Part shown: in pieces, positions 51,869-59,950 of the stretch
Layout: each line of letters opens with the position of its first letter
Position numbering within the stretch: the first letter of the stretch is position 1
Assembly (NCBI GenBank): GCA_964591275.1
Contig: CAZQAE010000010.1
Location: forward strand, 27,694-91,693
Length of the DNA: 64,000 bases
Direction of reading: 5' to 3'
From: G963674685 sp964591275
Lineage (GTDB): Bacteria > Lernaellota > Lernaellaia > JACKCT01
The notes under the pieces: model-generated
The model's database searches: none
Seen by the model: the letters and a program-made list of their open reading frames with translations, nothing else
Told to the model about the DNA's origin: nothing
Made by a program: the position numbers and the translations under genes

Positions 51869-53146
51869 ATGACGAACACCGGCGACCTGATGATCGAAGT
51901 ATTAGCGAAAAAGACGATGTCGAGAATCGAACACATTGGTCGAATCGCCAGGCAGATGGATTACGACGTTTATATCGTCGGCGGATGCGTTCGCGATCTT
52001 CTTTGTCAGCGGCGGATAATCGACGTGGATATCGGCGTTGTCGGAGACGCAATAGCCCTGGCCGAATCGGTCGGCATAAGTTTCCCATGCAAGGTCAAAA
52101 GGCATTTGCGTTATCGTAATGCAGCGCTTTTGTTTGACGATGGGGAAAAGATTGATCTGGCGACCGCGCGGCGGGAAATATATCCCGAACCGGCGGCGTG
52201 GCCGGTGGTTGAAGCGTCGGACATAAACGACGATTTGGCTCGCCGGGACTTTTCCATCAACTCGATGGCGATTAATATCGAGCCGGAAAGATTCGGAAGT
52301 CTCGTCGATCCCCACAACGGAAGGAACGATTTAAAAGCCGGACTGATTCGTGCGTTGCACGAAAAATCTTTTGTCGACGATCCAACGCGCATTCTCAGAG
52401 CCTTTCGATTCGCCGGTCGCTTCGGCTTTCAGATTGAGAACGAGACCGCGCAATGGATGAGTTCATTTTTCAAGCAGGACATCCGTTACGCTTCGGCCCG
52501 TTCCAGGATGGCCGCCGAGATGATGATTATTTACACAGAAGAGGATCCGAGGCCGGCGTTATTGATGATACGCCAATCAAAAATCAGAGAAGCGATACAT
52601 CAGAATTTTCTTGACAACGATTACATCATTGAATTGTTCGACAAAATTATTCCGGTCATTGAATGGTTGGGCGAAAATCAACCGGGCGAAACCATCGAAA
52701 CATGGAAAGTCTGGCTCCTGGCGGCGTACTCGTCCACAAGCACACGGGCCATCCGCAATTTCCTGAAAAGGATTAATCACCCGGATCTTTCACTCATTGA
52801 AGATTTGCGTGGGATTCGCAGGGTGCATCAATCGCTGCTTCATGACCGCGTCACCAAAGACAGCGGATTTGCCAATGCCTTCACGCCGCTTTCTACGGAA
52901 GCCTTGCTGGTCCTGATGGCGAAAACGCCCAATCGCAAGGTCCGGGACGCAGTTGAGCGATACCTGAAAGACCTGCGTCGCCGAAAGCTCGGCATACGTG
53001 GGGCGGACCTTCAAAAACTGGGAATGACGCCAGGTCCCGAGATGGGTCGGATTCTAAAGGAAGTGAAAAACGCTCTTTACGATGGCGAGGTCAAAGGGCG
53101 CGCCGAGCAGCTTGAACTGGCAAAAAAACTGAGCGAAGGTCTTTGA
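51869..53146 (+). CDS. CCA tRNA nucleotidyltransferase family protein
   Basis: A 425-residue class II nucleotidyltransferase. VYIVGGCVRDLL, the metal-binding pair in IIDVDIGVVGD, INDDLARRDFSINSMAI and DDPTRILRAFRFAGRFGF are the conserved head and neck motifs of CCA-adding or poly(A) polymerase enzymes. There is no C-terminal HD domain; the tail (about 240-425) is helical. It adds or repairs the tRNA 3' CCA end, or is a related A-adding enzyme. The first ATG is one base after the xerD stop, so the start could also be slightly internal. Confidence 0.88.
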   Translation: MTNTGDLMIEVLAKKTMSRIEHIGRIARQMDYDVYIVGGCVRDLLCQRRIIDVDIGVVGDAIALAESVGISFPCKVKRHLRYRNAALLFDDGEKIDLATARREIYPEPAAWPVVEASDINDDLARRDFSINSMAINIEPERFGSLVDPHNGRNDLKAGLIRALHEKSFVDDPTRILRAFRFAGRFGFQIENETAQWMSSFFKQDIRYASARSRMAAEMMIIYTEEDPRPALLMIRQSKIREAIHQNFLDNDYIIELFDKIIPVIEWLGENQPGETIETWKVWLLAAYSSTSTRAIRNFLKRINHPDLSLIEDLRGIRRVHQSLLHDRVTKDSGFANAFTPLSTEALLVLMAKTPNRKVRDAVERYLKDLRRRKLGIRGADLQKLGMTPGPEMGRILKEVKNALYDGEVKGRAEQLELAKKLSEGL

Positions 53147-53159
53147 GGCGCCGCCGTAA

Positions 53160-55268
53160 TTAAAATAGCCCGCAGCCGCCTTCGTCGGAATCGTTACTCG
53201 AACTGGAAGGCGCAATTTCCTTGTCGTCATCGGTGCCCTCGTCATCATCGTCATCGTTGTCATCATCATCTGTGGCATCATCGTTCACATCGTCATCCTC
53301 AATATCGTCATCATCAAGGTCGTCGTCATAAGGAACATCGTATTCAACGGGCAGTTTGCCGGTGAGTGGGAGAATGTTTCTTTTCGTCACGACGATATCG
53401 ACATCCGACAGATCAATCTGCGGCCCGAAATCGACGGCGACGATGCCGTCGGCATCCGTTGTGAGAAGCTCGTCAATATCATCATTGAAAAGGTGAACCC
53501 GCGCGTCGGCGACAGGACCATCAGCTGTTTGCAGCAATATCTCGAAGTTGGCCGGTTCGCCGCGCGTCAACGTATTGGACCCCGGCGCCTCAATGGCTAT
53601 GGGCGGCGCACTCCAGGGATTAAGGTGTGGATCGCCGAAGATGTGAAATTGCTGCATGACCTCTTCGGTCTCCATGCCCGACGGTTCAGGAAAGACCTCA
53701 TACATGTCTAGCTTGGCTTGCATGGCCGCTTGCCCGTAGGTGTCGATGCCGTCCTCGAAATAGGCGCGTGTCAGCGCTTTGCCCAGTTCATCGGTGTAGA
53801 AAAAAGGCGTGTCGCGCCCGGCGGCGAAGATAAGGGCGGCGCCTTTTTTCTCGCCGGTCTTCATCCAGGCTTCGGCGAAGCAATCGTAATTCTTGTCGAA
53901 AGCGCCGTTGGAACAGGCGATGGACGTAATCACCGGCATCATTCCCGCGTTGTCCAGTTCCAAAACGTGGCTCACATCCATGTTTTCGTCGAGGCTTGTC
54001 CAAGCCGTCGTCGATCCGTGTCCGAAGTAAGTGATCCAACTGTTGCCGGCGTTGACGGCGGAAACGACGCTGCCGAGCAAATTTGTCTCGTCCGAGTCAA
54101 TGAAATAATTCACGTTGGCGAAGCCATAGGTCTCCGTCAGTCCTCCGCAATACTCGGCATTTTCGTCATCGAAATAATCCGACCCGGAAATGTTGATGGA
54201 CGACGCGAACCAGTCGGGAAGGTCGGCGACGGGGTGTTTTTCATATGCGACGGACTTGGCGACTTGGATGTCGATCTCTTCAGGCGTATTTCCCGTGATG
54301 CGACCGATGATGAAATCCGCAAGATAATCGTCGCCGTCAACGGTTGTATATTTGTGGTCGGCGGGCGTTTCCCAAATTCCGCAGGGGGTTGGGATATGAT
54401 CATGGTCGCCTACGAGAAGGACGTAATCCAATCCTGCGCCGTCGTAACGGCCGGCAAGATAGTCTGAAAGATCGTTGGTCGTGCTTCCGATTTCACTAAA
54501 GGGGACAAGGTTCACCGCCAGACCTCGCGCGGATTTCCATTCGGCCAGCGGGCCGGCGGCGTCGCAGAAGGCGTCATGGCAGATGATGAGATAGCCTGTT
54601 CGACCAGCGGGCTCGTCGTCTCGCGTCGCACGCAGCGCTGAAGGATTCAACACGCGGCTATCAAGGAGCGCGCGAAAGGGCTGCGATATCGCCCGCCTGG
54701 AATTTTCCGCCGCGGGCTCAAAACGAACTTCAATAACCGCGCTGGTTGTCAGCGTCGCTTCATGGTTGGCCGGGCGCACACGGATCGGATGGAAAACGAG
54801 GGAAATGAGTTTTGCGCCGCCCATAACGACTTCTTTTTCAGCAATGATCTGTTTTGACGGCCACAACTTGGTTGAAGCATATACGTCCTTGTCGCTTTCA
54901 AAGGGAAAGGTCTTGCCGCCGCGTGTGGGGGGCTTTTGCCACGGCGCGATCATGACGCTTTTCACAATCGTGCTTTTCGCTTTGAGTACGCGGACGCTCG
55001 CCGTCATCCCCGGCGGCAATGCGACGAAGCGATGGATCAATGGAAGTTGAGGATAACCGATGCGCGTTGTATGACCGGTGCCGGGAAGGTTGAGCAGATT
55101 CCAGGCTTCGCCCCCGCGCCTGATGGTGGTCATCTCAGGAACGTTAATATCAATTTGCAGCAATAGGCGGTCGTCGCCATCGTAAATCACTTCAACGGAA
55201 TGCTCATTCGCCGCTGCAAACGAAGTCGCCAGCAAGGCGAGCAATGCGGCAATCACAAATATTCTCAT
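53160..55268 (-). CDS. Secreted gingipain-like cysteine protease, family C25
   Basis: A 702-residue secreted protease. Signal peptide (hydrophobic 2-18, cleavage near SFAAANE), a propeptide-like domain (about 25-220), the C25 catalytic domain (about 250-550) with His in ITYFGHGSTTAW and Cys in ITSIACSNGAFD, and an Ig-like domain (about 565-650). The tail is an Asp/Asn-rich low-complexity stretch ending in SDEGGCGLF. That Cys-containing end looks like a surface-attachment or processing signal, but no known sorting motif fits. ATG 55268 has GGGGGA four bases upstream. The frame is open to 55466. Confidence 0.85.
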   Translation of the reverse strand: MRIFVIAALLALLATSFAAANEHSVEVIYDGDDRLLLQIDINVPEMTTIRRGGEAWNLLNLPGTGHTTRIGYPQLPLIHRFVALPPGMTASVRVLKAKSTIVKSVMIAPWQKPPTRGGKTFPFESDKDVYASTKLWPSKQIIAEKEVVMGGAKLISLVFHPIRVRPANHEATLTTSAVIEVRFEPAAENSRRAISQPFRALLDSRVLNPSALRATRDDEPAGRTGYLIICHDAFCDAAGPLAEWKSARGLAVNLVPFSEIGSTTNDLSDYLAGRYDGAGLDYVLLVGDHDHIPTPCGIWETPADHKYTTVDGDDYLADFIIGRITGNTPEEIDIQVAKSVAYEKHPVADLPDWFASSINISGSDYFDDENAEYCGGLTETYGFANVNYFIDSDETNLLGSVVSAVNAGNSWITYFGHGSTTAWTSLDENMDVSHVLELDNAGMMPVITSIACSNGAFDKNYDCFAEAWMKTGEKKGAALIFAAGRDTPFFYTDELGKALTRAYFEDGIDTYGQAAMQAKLDMYEVFPEPSGMETEEVMQQFHIFGDPHLNPWSAPPIAIEAPGSNTLTRGEPANFEILLQTADGPVADARVHLFNDDIDELLTTDADGIVAVDFGPQIDLSDVDIVVTKRNILPLTGKLPVEYDVPYDDDLDDDDIEDDDVNDDATDDDDNDDDDDEGTDDDKEIAPSSSSNDSDEGGCGLF

Positions 55269-55559
55269 GCAGTCCCCCAAGAGAAAGACGACCCATTCTA
55301 CACGATTATCCAAATACAACAAAACCCTAATCAATGGGCTATTTGCGCTGTTGGCAAAGTCAGTAATGGCGGGGCTTAGCGCGGGTTGTAAAATTTCTTT
55401 AGCCCACGAATTCAAAAGCCCGAAGGGCGAAAGATTGTAGCCTGGGTGCGTAAGCCCCAGGAACACGGATTCCTAGATAATTTCAAAAGCCCCGTCAGGG
55501 GCGATAGACTGCATGTTCTGTCGCCCTCTCTTTTTTCTCACCGAGAGTCATTTATAAAA
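55269..55559. repeat. Intergenic REP-like palindromes
   Basis: About 290 bases. From 55415 to 55508 it carries AGCCCGAAGGGCGAAAGATTGTAGCC, a CTGGGTGCGTAAGCCCCAGG hairpin, and AGCCCCGTCAGGGGCG. The hairpin-spacer-hairpin layout and the TTGTAGCC spacer match the bipartite unit near 36.85 and 56.85 kb. Confidence 0.7.
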
Positions 55560-56663
55560 CTATTTGCTTTCGCCCAGATCCTCAATATCCTCCGAGACGC
55601 AAAAATCCGGGGCGGTCAGAGGATTGCACCGGGACGGCGTCCCAAAAGGAATATCGACCCAGTAGTCAAAACCATCAACCGGCGCCGGAAAATCCGTGCT
55701 GATCATGTGCGCGCCGCTGGCAAAGGCTGTTTCCATGCGCTCCCGGTCGTTGTTCAAAGCTTCGTCGCAGCAACCGTCAGCACGTGTTCGCACCAGAAAT
55801 CCAGCGGCGATGATTTCCTGAATTTCGTTGAATCCGCCCTCTGGATCGTTCTTGACGATAATTCCCGCGAATGGATCATCCACTGACGAATCAGTGAACA
55901 TAAGCCTACCTTCCAGCGAGGGATGACCTTCCAGATAATGTTTTCTGAACTCTCTGTGATCGTGTGCGTGCAATATAATTTTATCTCTCGCCTCGCCCAG
56001 CGTAGGCCAGCCCTGCTCAATAATTGCTTCTCTCAACGTTGTGAATTCGCCGCGAACATCATCCGGCGTCAATATGCGCTCCCGAGGCCAGACCATGAGA
56101 ATCTCCTCTTCCACCTGGGCGTGGCGTCCAGCCAGATCGAAGGCGCCCTTGGTTTCAAGAAAGAAGATGATGGGATGGTGGCCCGGATGCGCGTCCGACC
56201 ACTGCTTGACCGTCGCAAGGCAATCGATCAGGTATTCGCAGGTGGTGCGGCGATCCAAAACGGGAATGTGAAATACGTGCAGGTTTTCGCCGGGACGGTA
56301 GTGAACGTCCAATTCGAATTTCCGAACGCCCAAATCGAGCTGAATATCCAAAGGCTGATGCGTATATCGCCACTCGGGATGCGCCCATCCCGGCGATTGA
56401 ACATGATAGCTGTTGTGCGTTCCCTTGCACTGCAGATGATTCACACGCAATACGTCGTCGTTGGGATAATCGGGATAATCAATATCATCATCCGAATCAT
56501 CGTCGCTGTCATCGTTGGCGCTGTCGTCGTTTAGATCATCGTCGCTGTCATCGTTCGCGTTGTCGTCGTCAAAATCATTGTCGTCGTCGTCATCTCCGCC
56601 TGCGCAGGATTGACCGAGAAAACACGCAAACAGAATGAAAATGAAAATGAATTTTCTCTTCAT
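55560..56663 (-). CDS. Lipoprotein, Ca-dependent PI-PLC-like phosphodiesterase
   Basis: A 367-residue lipoprotein: signal peptide with lipobox LGQSC (Cys19), then an Asp/Asn-rich linker of about 40 residues, then a PI-PLC X-like domain. GTHNSYH and LHVFHIPVLD hold the two catalytic His positions, FELDVHYRPG includes acidic metal ligands, and IIFFLETKGAF continues the TIM-barrel pattern. This matches the bacterial Ca-dependent phosphoinositide phospholipase C family. The substrate is probably a glycerophosphodiester or inositol lipid. ATG 56663 has GGAG upstream; the frame is open to 56723. Confidence 0.8.
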   Translation of the reverse strand: MKRKFIFIFILFACFLGQSCAGGDDDDDNDFDDDNANDDSDDDLNDDSANDDSDDDSDDDIDYPDYPNDDVLRVNHLQCKGTHNSYHVQSPGWAHPEWRYTHQPLDIQLDLGVRKFELDVHYRPGENLHVFHIPVLDRRTTCEYLIDCLATVKQWSDAHPGHHPIIFFLETKGAFDLAGRHAQVEEEILMVWPRERILTPDDVRGEFTTLREAIIEQGWPTLGEARDKIILHAHDHREFRKHYLEGHPSLEGRLMFTDSSVDDPFAGIIVKNDPEGGFNEIQEIIAAGFLVRTRADGCCDEALNNDRERMETAFASGAHMISTDFPAPVDGFDYWVDIPFGTPSRCNPLTAPDFCVSEDIEDLGESK

Positions 56664-57190
56664 AATTCTTCTCCAGGGCAGTCGTTTCATGAAAAATAGA
56701 ATCGACGAACATTTTTCGCTCAACTCTCACGCGCAAAATGTTAGCCAAATATATTGAAAATTTCCAGTGTCAATAAGAATTTTTGGTTTGGCTGAAATCT
56801 ATCGTCCTCTTCGAGGGCTTCGATTGAATTTATGGTGTGGACATGGACCCGGCGCTCACGCACCGGCCTACAAACTGACGCCCCGATGCGGGGCTGATCG
56901 GATCGCCGCCGGGAGATCGAGCTTCCAGCATATAGGCCGCTCCAGCGGCGGTTTCACCCTGCCATCCTCTCCGCAGCCCCCACGATTGCATAATCGCCGG
57001 AGGTCGCGTACTAAAAAAATAATGGCCTTGCGCGAAAAAATATAAAGAAGGGCATGCTCGACGAAGCCGAAAAGCAGCATTAAAAAAATAAAAACATTTT
57101 CCGCACGACAATGAGGCTGAGAAAATGTTATCCGAAATCACTGGTGACCCTGGTGAGCAGGCGCCGGGATCAAAATGCCGGAGTGATGCA
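56664..57190. other. Intergenic region with an inverted copy of the bipartite repeat
   Basis: About 525 bases between divergent genes. The strongest structure is the repeat unit at 56845-56895 (listed separately). A GATCGGATCGCCGCCGGGAGATC stretch follows. The SGNH gene frame is open back to 57125. No other gene was recognised. Confidence 0.5.
56845..56895 (-). repeat. Bipartite palindromic repeat unit
   Basis: Read on the minus strand, AGCCCCGCATCGGGGCGTCA, then GTTTGTAGGC, then the CGGTGCGTGAGCGCCGGG hairpin. It is nearly identical to the unit at 36849-36898 on the plus strand, including the spacer, so this is one dispersed family in two orientations. Confidence 0.85.
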
Positions 57191-58483
57191 ATGGACAAAA
57201 AGCGAAAATCATTTATCAAGCTTATGGTTGTCATTTTTTCAGCCGTTCTTTGCTGTTGGCTTTTTGCCGGTCGTGCGCCGATATTAAAATGTATCGCTTG
57301 GTGGCTGGCGGGATTAGCCCCTTTTGCAGCAGTAATAATATACCGGAAAAGGCTTCCTTTCATTTGGATTATCGGTCCGTTATCGGTCCTGGTTTTTCTC
57401 GCCTTTATTGAAGTCGGTTTTCGCGTCGGCCCATTGGAAAATCGTTTTCTACCAATGTCCGTTGGAAAAAACTTTGTTTCCGATAAGCTGCTTTTCTGGG
57501 TTCCGAAAGATAACGGGGATGGACAGGCAGCGTCAGGCGTTCCCCTTGGCGACATCGATCTGGAAAGCATCGAAGGCGAGAATGACGGTTCGCGCCTCGG
57601 TGTATTCGATGGAATGTTTCGGTCCGGCAAAGCGGAATTCGAGAAATCAGACGGCGCCTTCAGAATAATGACGATGGGAGGCTCAAATGTCTGGGGATAC
57701 GGAATCGAAAAATATGAGGATACCCCTACAGGTCAACTGGAGCATTTGTTCAAAGAAAAATATCCTCTGCCAAACTTCGATTTCATCTCAGCGGGGGTCA
57801 CCAGCTACCATCTTTTTCAAAACCTCGTTCTCTACAAGTTGTTTCTTCACGAATACAAACCGGATCTGGTGATACTCTATTGCAATATCAATGACTCCGT
57901 GGATTTATTCGGACCCTATTCCTTCAGGGAGATATTCGAACAAAACAGCGGTGTCGATATCTCGCGGCTCTGGATCGATGTTTTTAAGTTTCCGAAAAAG
58001 AGCATCTCGGTTGCGGATTTTCAGAACGTGTTGAGAAGGATACGGTTTTACAACTACCTGGGGAATGCCATTACCGGTTTTCGAAATGACAACATCCCTG
58101 AGGCGTTTCGGAACACGGTTCTTAAACGGGTCAATTCGATAGAAGATTACACGCAAAACTTGATCGACCTGATCACGATAGTGAAAAAAGACGGGGGTGA
58201 AGTAATCCTGGCCGACGCCTTTTGCTTTCAGGTAGCTGATCCACAGTTGCCGCAACCTGTGCGTTATTCAAGACTCAGCGCAGCCATGGAAAAAGTTGCG
58301 CAGGATTTCAATGCGTCCTATATTCCAGTTCACTCTACTATTGCCAAAATGAAGGACCGGGGAAGCTTGGTTTTCCCGAATGATCTCTGGCACCTGAACC
58401 AAAAGGGCCATGAATTTGTCGCGAAAATACTTTTTGAAAAGATAGAGGAAAATAAATTAGTAGACGCGACGCAGATCCCGTGA
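57191..58483 (+). CDS. SGNH/GDSL hydrolase-like protein with N-terminal membrane anchor
   Basis: A 430-residue protein. Two or three hydrophobic segments within residues 12-80 anchor it; the remainder is a SGNH-type domain. The Ser block reads MTMGGSNVWGYG, an Asn is found in LYCNINDSVDL, and the Asp-His pair is DLWHLNQKGHEFVA. The family includes esterases and O-acetyl-transferring enzymes acting on carbohydrates or lipids outside the membrane. GGAG lies seven bases before ATG 57191; an earlier ATG at 57125 with GAGG further upstream cannot be excluded. Confidence 0.75.
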   Translation: MDKKRKSFIKLMVVIFSAVLCCWLFAGRAPILKCIAWWLAGLAPFAAVIIYRKRLPFIWIIGPLSVLVFLAFIEVGFRVGPLENRFLPMSVGKNFVSDKLLFWVPKDNGDGQAASGVPLGDIDLESIEGENDGSRLGVFDGMFRSGKAEFEKSDGAFRIMTMGGSNVWGYGIEKYEDTPTGQLEHLFKEKYPLPNFDFISAGVTSYHLFQNLVLYKLFLHEYKPDLVILYCNINDSVDLFGPYSFREIFEQNSGVDISRLWIDVFKFPKKSISVADFQNVLRRIRFYNYLGNAITGFRNDNIPEAFRNTVLKRVNSIEDYTQNLIDLITIVKKDGGEVILADAFCFQVADPQLPQPVRYSRLSAAMEKVAQDFNASYIPVHSTIAKMKDRGSLVFPNDLWHLNQKGHEFVAKILFEKIEENKLVDATQIP

Positions 58484-58532
58484 CATTCCGAAAATTCATG
58501 AAGCATCCCTGAAGAATCAGCGCATGTCTCTA

Positions 58533-59861
58533 TTAAGCGATGCTATGGTCTTCAATCCAGCGGCGCATTTCTTCCGTGGCCATTTCGCATTTGGCGAGGC
58601 GGCGAAGTTTTTTCGGCATTTTGCCGCCGGAGGGCGGGGGTAAAATACCCAGGTTCGCCTTCATGGGAGTGTATGGCTTATGCGGGGACTGCGTGACATG
58701 CAGGTGCAATGCGCCGATCATTGTGGTGATCGGTGGCTGGGAAATCGAGTGTTTTTGGATTTGAGCAATGGCCAAGAGGCCAGCCAGAATGCCGCTCGAC
58801 GCGCTTTCCAGGTAGCCCTCAACCCCGGTAATTTGCCCGGCGAGAAAAACGCCCGGCTTTCCTTTGAGTTGTAAAAGCGAATCGAGCGCCTCGGGGCTGT
58901 TGAGGTACGTGTTGCGGTGGATGACTCCATAACGCAGAAATTCGGCGTTTTCCAATCCGGGGATCATCCGAAAAACGCGCTGCTGCTCGGGGTGTTTCAT
59001 GCGGGTTTGAAATCCCACAAGGCTTAAAGATTCCCCGCCTGCGTCCTCGACCCTCAATTGCACAACAGCGAAAGGCCGCCGGTCTGTGCGCGGATCGATC
59101 AGGCCTACGGGACGCATTGGTCCGAAGGCCGCCGTCATCTCCCCGCGCAGTGCGATGTCCTCAATGGGCATGCAGGCTTCGAAGAGCTTATTCTTTTCAA
59201 ACTCGTGGGGAACGACCTTTTCGGCCTCGATGATCGCTCGGATGAAGGCTTTGTATTCGTCTTCACTCATGGGGCAATTTAGAAAATCCGGGTCGCCCTT
59301 GTCATAACGCGAGGCTGCGAAAACGATGCTTCGGTCAATGGAGTCCGCGGAGATGATGGGAGAGGTGGCGTCGAAATAGAAAAGCGAATCGTCGCCGCCC
59401 GCCGCGCCGGCCAGCGACTGCGCCAGCGCATCCGTGGTCAAAGGGCCGGTCGCCAGCACGCACGGCGCTTCGGGAATTTCGCAAAATTCTTTTGAGATGG
59501 TTTGCACGCCGACCTTTCCGAGCAGTCGACCGACTTCATCTGAGAGTCTTTCTCTGTTGACGGCCAGAGATTTTCCCGCCGGGACGGCACAGGTATCTGC
59601 GGCGCGCAGGACAACCGAATCCAGGGCGCGCATTTCTCTTTTCAACTGTGCTGAGGCAGTGCCCTCGGACATGGAGCCCAGGCTGTTGGAGCATACGAGT
59701 TCCGCAGGGCCTTTGTATTTGTGCGCGGGTGTGAATTGTTCCGGCTTAATGTCGGCCAAAACCACCGACAGTCCGGCCCGCGCGGCGCGCCAGGCCGCTT
59801 CACATCCCGCCAAGCCAGCGCCGACGACCAGCAGATCGCATTTTTCGTAAAAGTCTTTCAA
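58533..59861 (-). CDS. trmFO: Folate-dependent tRNA (uracil-5)-methyltransferase TrmFO
   Basis: A 442-residue FAD protein of normal length. The N-terminal dinucleotide site is VVGAGLAGCEAAWRAARAG, followed by the TrmFO signature ELVCSNSLGSMS. Later blocks MRPVGLIDPRTDRRPFAVVQLR, GFQTRMKHPEQQRVFRMIPGLENAEFLRYG and QITGVEGYLESASSG are highly conserved. It makes 5-methyluridine at tRNA position 54 from methylenetetrahydrofolate and FADH2. It is the third gene of the dprA-topA-trmFO run, a common order. Confidence 0.95.
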   Translation of the reverse strand: MKDFYEKCDLLVVGAGLAGCEAAWRAARAGLSVVLADIKPEQFTPAHKYKGPAELVCSNSLGSMSEGTASAQLKREMRALDSVVLRAADTCAVPAGKSLAVNRERLSDEVGRLLGKVGVQTISKEFCEIPEAPCVLATGPLTTDALAQSLAGAAGGDDSLFYFDATSPIISADSIDRSIVFAASRYDKGDPDFLNCPMSEDEYKAFIRAIIEAEKVVPHEFEKNKLFEACMPIEDIALRGEMTAAFGPMRPVGLIDPRTDRRPFAVVQLRVEDAGGESLSLVGFQTRMKHPEQQRVFRMIPGLENAEFLRYGVIHRNTYLNSPEALDSLLQLKGKPGVFLAGQITGVEGYLESASSGILAGLLAIAQIQKHSISQPPITTMIGALHLHVTQSPHKPYTPMKANLGILPPPSGGKMPKKLRRLAKCEMATEEMRRWIEDHSIA

Positions 59862-59950
59862 GAAATCCCCGCGACGCGAAAAAAAACGGCGAAGTCCGGC
59901 GTCTTCGACTATCCGTGATTAATCCTAAGCCCAACGCAATCGGCGTCTTA

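Noticed and set aside
53160..53260. MYXO-CTERM or other known sorting signal on the C25 protease
   Set aside because: No transmembrane helix and no basic end follow the Cys motif.
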